NCBI GenBank assembly: GCA_947498705.1
Contig: CANMLW010000008.1
Location: 62,001-126,000 of the forward strand
Reading direction: 5' to 3'
DNA: 64,000 nt
Origin: an uncultured Aquimarina sp.
GTDB lineage: Bacteria > Bacteroidota > Bacteroidia > Flavobacteriales > Flavobacteriaceae
The position numbers were made by a program, and so were the translations under genes. Below the pieces are notes generated by a model. It ran no database searches. It saw only the letters and a program-made list of their open reading frames with translations, and had not been told where the DNA came from. Below are positions 61,195-64,000 of the stretch, piece after piece (positions within the stretch are counted from its first letter, which is position 1; each line of letters starts with the position of its first letter).

Positions 61195-62089
61195 TATCTA
61201 TAAGTTTCTTTATGCGTTTGAAATCCTCTGCAGAGGTAAATGGTATAATTAATTTACCACTTCCTTTGCTGGTTACTTTTATATCAATTTTTGCGCCAAA
61301 ATAGTCTGAAAAATCTTTTACTCCTTTTGCAATGTCTTTTGGCAGTTGTTTTGAAGAAGTTTCTTTGCCAGTATCTTCTGTTCCATTATTTAAAGAGCGT
61401 ACTAATTTTTCGGTATCTCGTACAGATAATGATTTACCAATAACTTTTTCGTAGATGTCAAGTTGTTGAAGTTGATCTTCTATATTGATCAAAGCACGTC
61501 CGTGCCCCATAGAAATAAACCCATCTCTCATACCGGTTTGTACAATTGGGTCTAATTTTAACAGTCTTAAATAGTTTGCTATGGTAGATCTTTTTTTACC
61601 TACGCGATCACTTAATTGCTCTTGTGTAAGATTGATCTCATCTATAAGACGTTGATAGGATAATGCAATTTCTATTGGATCTAAATCCTGTCTTTGAATA
61701 TTTTCTACCAATGCCATTGTTAATGATTCTTGATCATTAGCAATTCTGATATAGGCAGGTATCGTTTTTAATCCTACTAACTTGGAAGCTCTAAAACGAC
61801 GTTCTCCACTTACAAGTTGGTAATTATTAAAATCTAATTTACGAACCGTAATAGGTTGTATTACACCGATTTCTTTTATAGAGGTGGCAAGCTCTCTTAA
61901 TGTTTCATCATTAAAACTTGTACGAGGTTGAAATGGATTAACATCTATACTGTCCAATTCTAACTCAATAATATTACCTACGACTTTATCGGCATTTTTA
62001 TCTTCTACAGATTTTATATCATTTTCTGGATCTTTTAACAGAGCCGATAATCCTCTTCCTAATGCTTGTTTTTTTGTTGCCTTCGCCAT
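61184..62089 (-). CDS. parB: Chromosome partitioning protein ParB
   Basis: This 301-residue protein has the ParB/Spo0J N-terminal CTPase domain: GRGLSALL, INPFQPR-like VNPFQPRTSF, SGERRFRASKLVGL (GxxR-type nucleotide site) and ENIQRQDLDPIEIA. The helix-turn-helix follows (TQEQLSDRVGKKRSTIANYLRLLKL). It binds parS and clamps on DNA. I found no clear parS site in the window. It lies 6 nt after parA. Confidence 0.96.
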   Translation of the reverse strand: MAKATKKQALGRGLSALLKDPENDIKSVEDKNADKVVGNIIELELDSIDVNPFQPRTSFNDETLRELATSIKEIGVIQPITVRKLDFNNYQLVSGERRFRASKLVGLKTIPAYIRIANDQESLTMALVENIQRQDLDPIEIALSYQRLIDEINLTQEQLSDRVGKKRSTIANYLRLLKLDPIVQTGMRDGFISMGHGRALINIEDQLQQLDIYEKVIGKSLSVRDTEKLVRSLNNGTEDTGKETSSKQLPKDIAKGVKDFSDYFGAKIDIKVTSKGSGKLIIPFTSAEDFKRIKKLIDSER

Positions 62090-62095
62090 GAATCC

Positions 62096-62860
62096 TTAAC
62101 TGTTTTTCTTTATTATTTCGTGTGCTAAACTTAAATAATTGCTTGCACCTTTACTAGATGCGTCATAATTGATTATACTTTCACCATAACTAGGTGCCTC
62201 ACTTAAACGAATATTTCTTTGAATAATCGTTTTAAATACCATTTCATTAAAATGTTTTTGTACTTCTTCTACTACTTGATTTGATAATCGTAATCTAGAA
62301 TCATACATGGTTAGTAACAAACCTTCAATATCAAGTTGTTGGTTGTGTACTTTTTGTACACTTTTTATGGTGTTTAATAATTTTCCTAATCCTTCCAGCG
62401 CGAAATATTCACATTGAATAGGGATAGCAACAGAATCAGCAGCAGTTAATGCGTTAAGCGTTAATAAGCCAAGAGATGGAGCGCAATCTATTAAAATATA
62501 ATCGTATTGAGATTTTAAATGCTCAATAGCTTTTTTCATCATATATTCTCGTTGATCTTTATCTACAAGCTCAATTTCTATAGCCACCAGATCAATATGT
62601 GCTGGTATGATATGCACATTGGGTGAGCTAGTTTCTATAATAGCATCTTCGGGTTTTACTGTGTGTTCAAGAATCTGATAGGTTCCTTTTTCTATAGTTT
62701 CTACATCCAATCCAAGTCCAGAAGTGGCATTGGCTTGCGGATCTGCGTCTATAAGTAACACTTTTTTTTCTAAAACACCCAGAGATGCAGCTAAATTAAC
62801 AGAGGTAGTTGTTTTACCTACGCCTCCTTTTTGATTTGCAATTGCTATTATTTTACCCAT
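62096..62860 (-). CDS. parA: Chromosome partitioning ATPase ParA (Soj-like)
   Basis: This 254-residue Walker-type ATPase has the deviant Walker A KGGVGKTT at about residues 11-18 (with NQKGGVGKTTTSVNLAAS), DADPQANATSGLG, and YDYILIDCAPSLGLLTLNAL. Short N-terminus without an HTH identifies the chromosomal Soj type. It is the first gene of the minus-strand housekeeping run. Confidence 0.97.
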   Translation of the reverse strand: MGKIIAIANQKGGVGKTTTSVNLAASLGVLEKKVLLIDADPQANATSGLGLDVETIEKGTYQILEHTVKPEDAIIETSSPNVHIIPAHIDLVAIEIELVDKDQREYMMKKAIEHLKSQYDYILIDCAPSLGLLTLNALTAADSVAIPIQCEYFALEGLGKLLNTIKSVQKVHNQQLDIEGLLLTMYDSRLRLSNQVVEEVQKHFNEMVFKTIIQRNIRLSEAPSYGESIINYDASSKGASNYLSLAHEIIKKNS

Positions 62861-62942
62861 AGGGGAAGATTTGGATTTTACAGCGATAAAAATACGATTT
62901 ATTATATATTATAAAAATGAAAAATGTTAACAGTATTAGAAT

Positions 62943-62970
62943 AAAAAAGACCATCCCTTTAAGGATGGTC
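62943..62970 (-). terminator. Intrinsic terminator after the SDR gene
   Basis: GACCATCC pairs with GGATGGTC (62949-62956 with 62963-62970), with a 6-nt loop. On the minus strand it is followed by six T, 31 nt after the SDR stop. Confidence 0.88.
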
Positions 62971-63001
62971 ATTTGAACTTTGTATATTGTTAATAACTAG
63001 G

Positions 63002-63883
63002 TTATTTGCTTTTTTTTGCTCGTATCATTGCTTCGAGCATATCCCACATTTCTTCTGGCACTTGTTCTAATAAATTAAATTGCCCTGCACCTTTTAACCA
63101 TTCTCCTCCATCAAGAGTTACTACTTCACCATTTACATAGGCAGAAAAATCAGAAACTAAATAGGCTGCTAGGTTGGCTAATTCCTGATGATCTCCCACA
63201 CGAGCCAAAGGTACTTGTTTTTTCATGTCAAACTTTTCCTTTAATTCACCAGGTAGTAGGCGATCCCATGCTCCTTTTGTAGGGAAAGGGCCAGGTGCAA
63301 TGGCGTTAAAACGCATTCCGTATTTAGCCCATTCTACCGCTAGTGATCTGGTCATGGCCAAAACGCCTGCCTTGGCAGTAGCACTAGGTACCACATAAGC
63401 AGATCCTGTCCATGCATAGGTGGTTACGATATTAAGAACCACTGTATTTTTATAATTTGTATCGATCCAATGTTTTCCAAAAGCGAGGGTACAGTTTTTG
63501 GTACCTTTAAGAACAATATCTATAATGGTATCAAATGCTCTATGTGACAAACGTTCTGTTGGTGAGATAAAATTTCCCGCAGCATTATTTAATAATACAT
63601 CTACAGTACCAAATGCCTTGAGTACTTGATTTTTCATGGATTCTACCTGATCGTATTCTCTTACATCACATTGTAGAGGCAGACAGGTACCACCGGTTTC
63701 GGTTTCAAGCTCCTTGGCAGTATTTTGCAGTTTTTCCAAATTTCTGGAAGTAATAGCAACTTTGGCACCTAGTTCGAGAAAATATCGAGTCATGGATTTT
63801 CCCAGACCGCTACCTCCGCCAGTAACTACAATGTTTTTTCCTTGTAGGGCCCCGTCACGAAGCATTTTATCTGTATAGCTCAT
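63002..63883 (-). CDS. SDR-family oxidoreductase, 2,4-dienoyl-CoA reductase-like
   Basis: This 293-residue short-chain dehydrogenase has TGGGSGLGKS (NADPH loop), LLNNAAGNF and, in place of the usual YxxxK, PSATAKAGVLAMTRSLAVEWA. That segment, with serine-alanine and K but no catalytic Tyr, is typical of 2,4-dienoyl-CoA reductases of the DECR type. It would reduce dienoyl-CoAs in beta-oxidation of unsaturated fatty acids with NADPH. It is single with its own terminator; the upstream part of the window shows nothing else. Confidence 0.86.
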   Translation of the reverse strand: MSYTDKMLRDGALQGKNIVVTGGGSGLGKSMTRYFLELGAKVAITSRNLEKLQNTAKELETETGGTCLPLQCDVREYDQVESMKNQVLKAFGTVDVLLNNAAGNFISPTERLSHRAFDTIIDIVLKGTKNCTLAFGKHWIDTNYKNTVVLNIVTTYAWTGSAYVVPSATAKAGVLAMTRSLAVEWAKYGMRFNAIAPGPFPTKGAWDRLLPGELKEKFDMKKQVPLARVGDHQELANLAAYLVSDFSAYVNGEVVTLDGGEWLKGAGQFNLLEQVPEEMWDMLEAMIRAKKSK

Positions 63884-64000
63884 ATAAATATGCGATTATC
63901 ATTATTTTTTGTGAAAGGTACAATTTATAGTTCAAAAAAACTATGCGCGCATAATTTTATTGATAGGTTTCAATTAAAATATTTAAAATAGTAATAGCTG

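Noticed and set aside
61184..62860. parS site near parAB
   Set aside because: I looked for a GTTTCACGTGAAAC-type palindrome in and near the genes and found none; it may lie elsewhere.
1..64000. Mobile elements, phage genes or CRISPR arrays
   Set aside because: No transposase, integrase, repeat-spacer pattern or terminal repeats seen; composition appears uniform.

Overview
The window looks like ordinary chromosome from a marine member of the Flavobacteriaceae (Bacteroidota), probably close to Aquimarina; the genus is inference. The sequence is AT-rich. Promoters fit the Bacteroidota pattern TTTG-N19-TAnnTTTG, and start codons lack Shine-Dalgarno sites. Typical genes include gldI, split transketolase, DKNYY, WbqC, DUF3810, DUF3050, DUF5683 and DUF6503 families, an NhaC antiporter, and lipoproteins with an acidic run after the lipidated cysteine. 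No phage, insertion sequence or CRISPR array is visible.

Layout. 1-9345: parvulin tail, MoxR ATPase, CpxP-like protein, aconitase, a Cys/Met-type PLP enzyme with an NhaC antiporter, a Crp-like regulator and a lipoprotein with two RskA-like domains. 9492-14057: TlpA-like thioredoxin, two 84-residue paralogues, three tRNAs (Leu, Lys, Lys), aroK, a phosphoribosyltransferase, a TPMT-like methyltransferase and an S4 protein. 14147-23565: an FKBP lipoprotein split by calcium-binding-type repeats, two amidohydrolase-fold proteins, and three envelope proteins. 23638-29479 (minus strand): dnaB, accA, an EamA transporter, an LptF/G permease and tgt. 29656-40794: transketolase halves, an outer-membrane barrel, DUF3810, pepD, DUF3050, an operon of DHH phosphoesterase-gldI-cyclophilin/FKBP fusion, ndk and a papain-like peptidase. 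40912-47464: an ECF sigma locus. 47482-56280: DUF721, lipocalin-like, recF, TPR protein, ribH, DinB, mutL, two rhomboids and an EEP-fold enzyme. 56303-63883 (minus strand): housekeeping cluster parA-parB-DUF5683-dapB-lepB-wbqC plus a DECR-like SDR.

The most notable system is the ECF sigma locus. A sigma gene with its own housekeeping-type promoter lies upstream of fecR and an STN-type TonB-dependent receptor. A second promoter type, GGTAGGGTA-N14-CGYTTT-N2-ATATA, occurs three times within 1.6 kb. One copy precedes fecR-receptor, one precedes a TTG-started surface lipoprotein with three C-x7-C-x6-C repeats, and one faces a short region with only a 26-codon ORF before an intrinsic terminator. 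In all three the CG of the downstream box lies 25 or 26 nt before a start codon. I read this as a self-contained regulon with an unannotated small RNA or microprotein.

Many genes end in strong intrinsic terminators, several of them bidirectional between convergent genes, so transcription units are easy to delimit. Predicted starts were often moved downstream of the longest possible frame to fit signal peptides, family starts or promoter positions.
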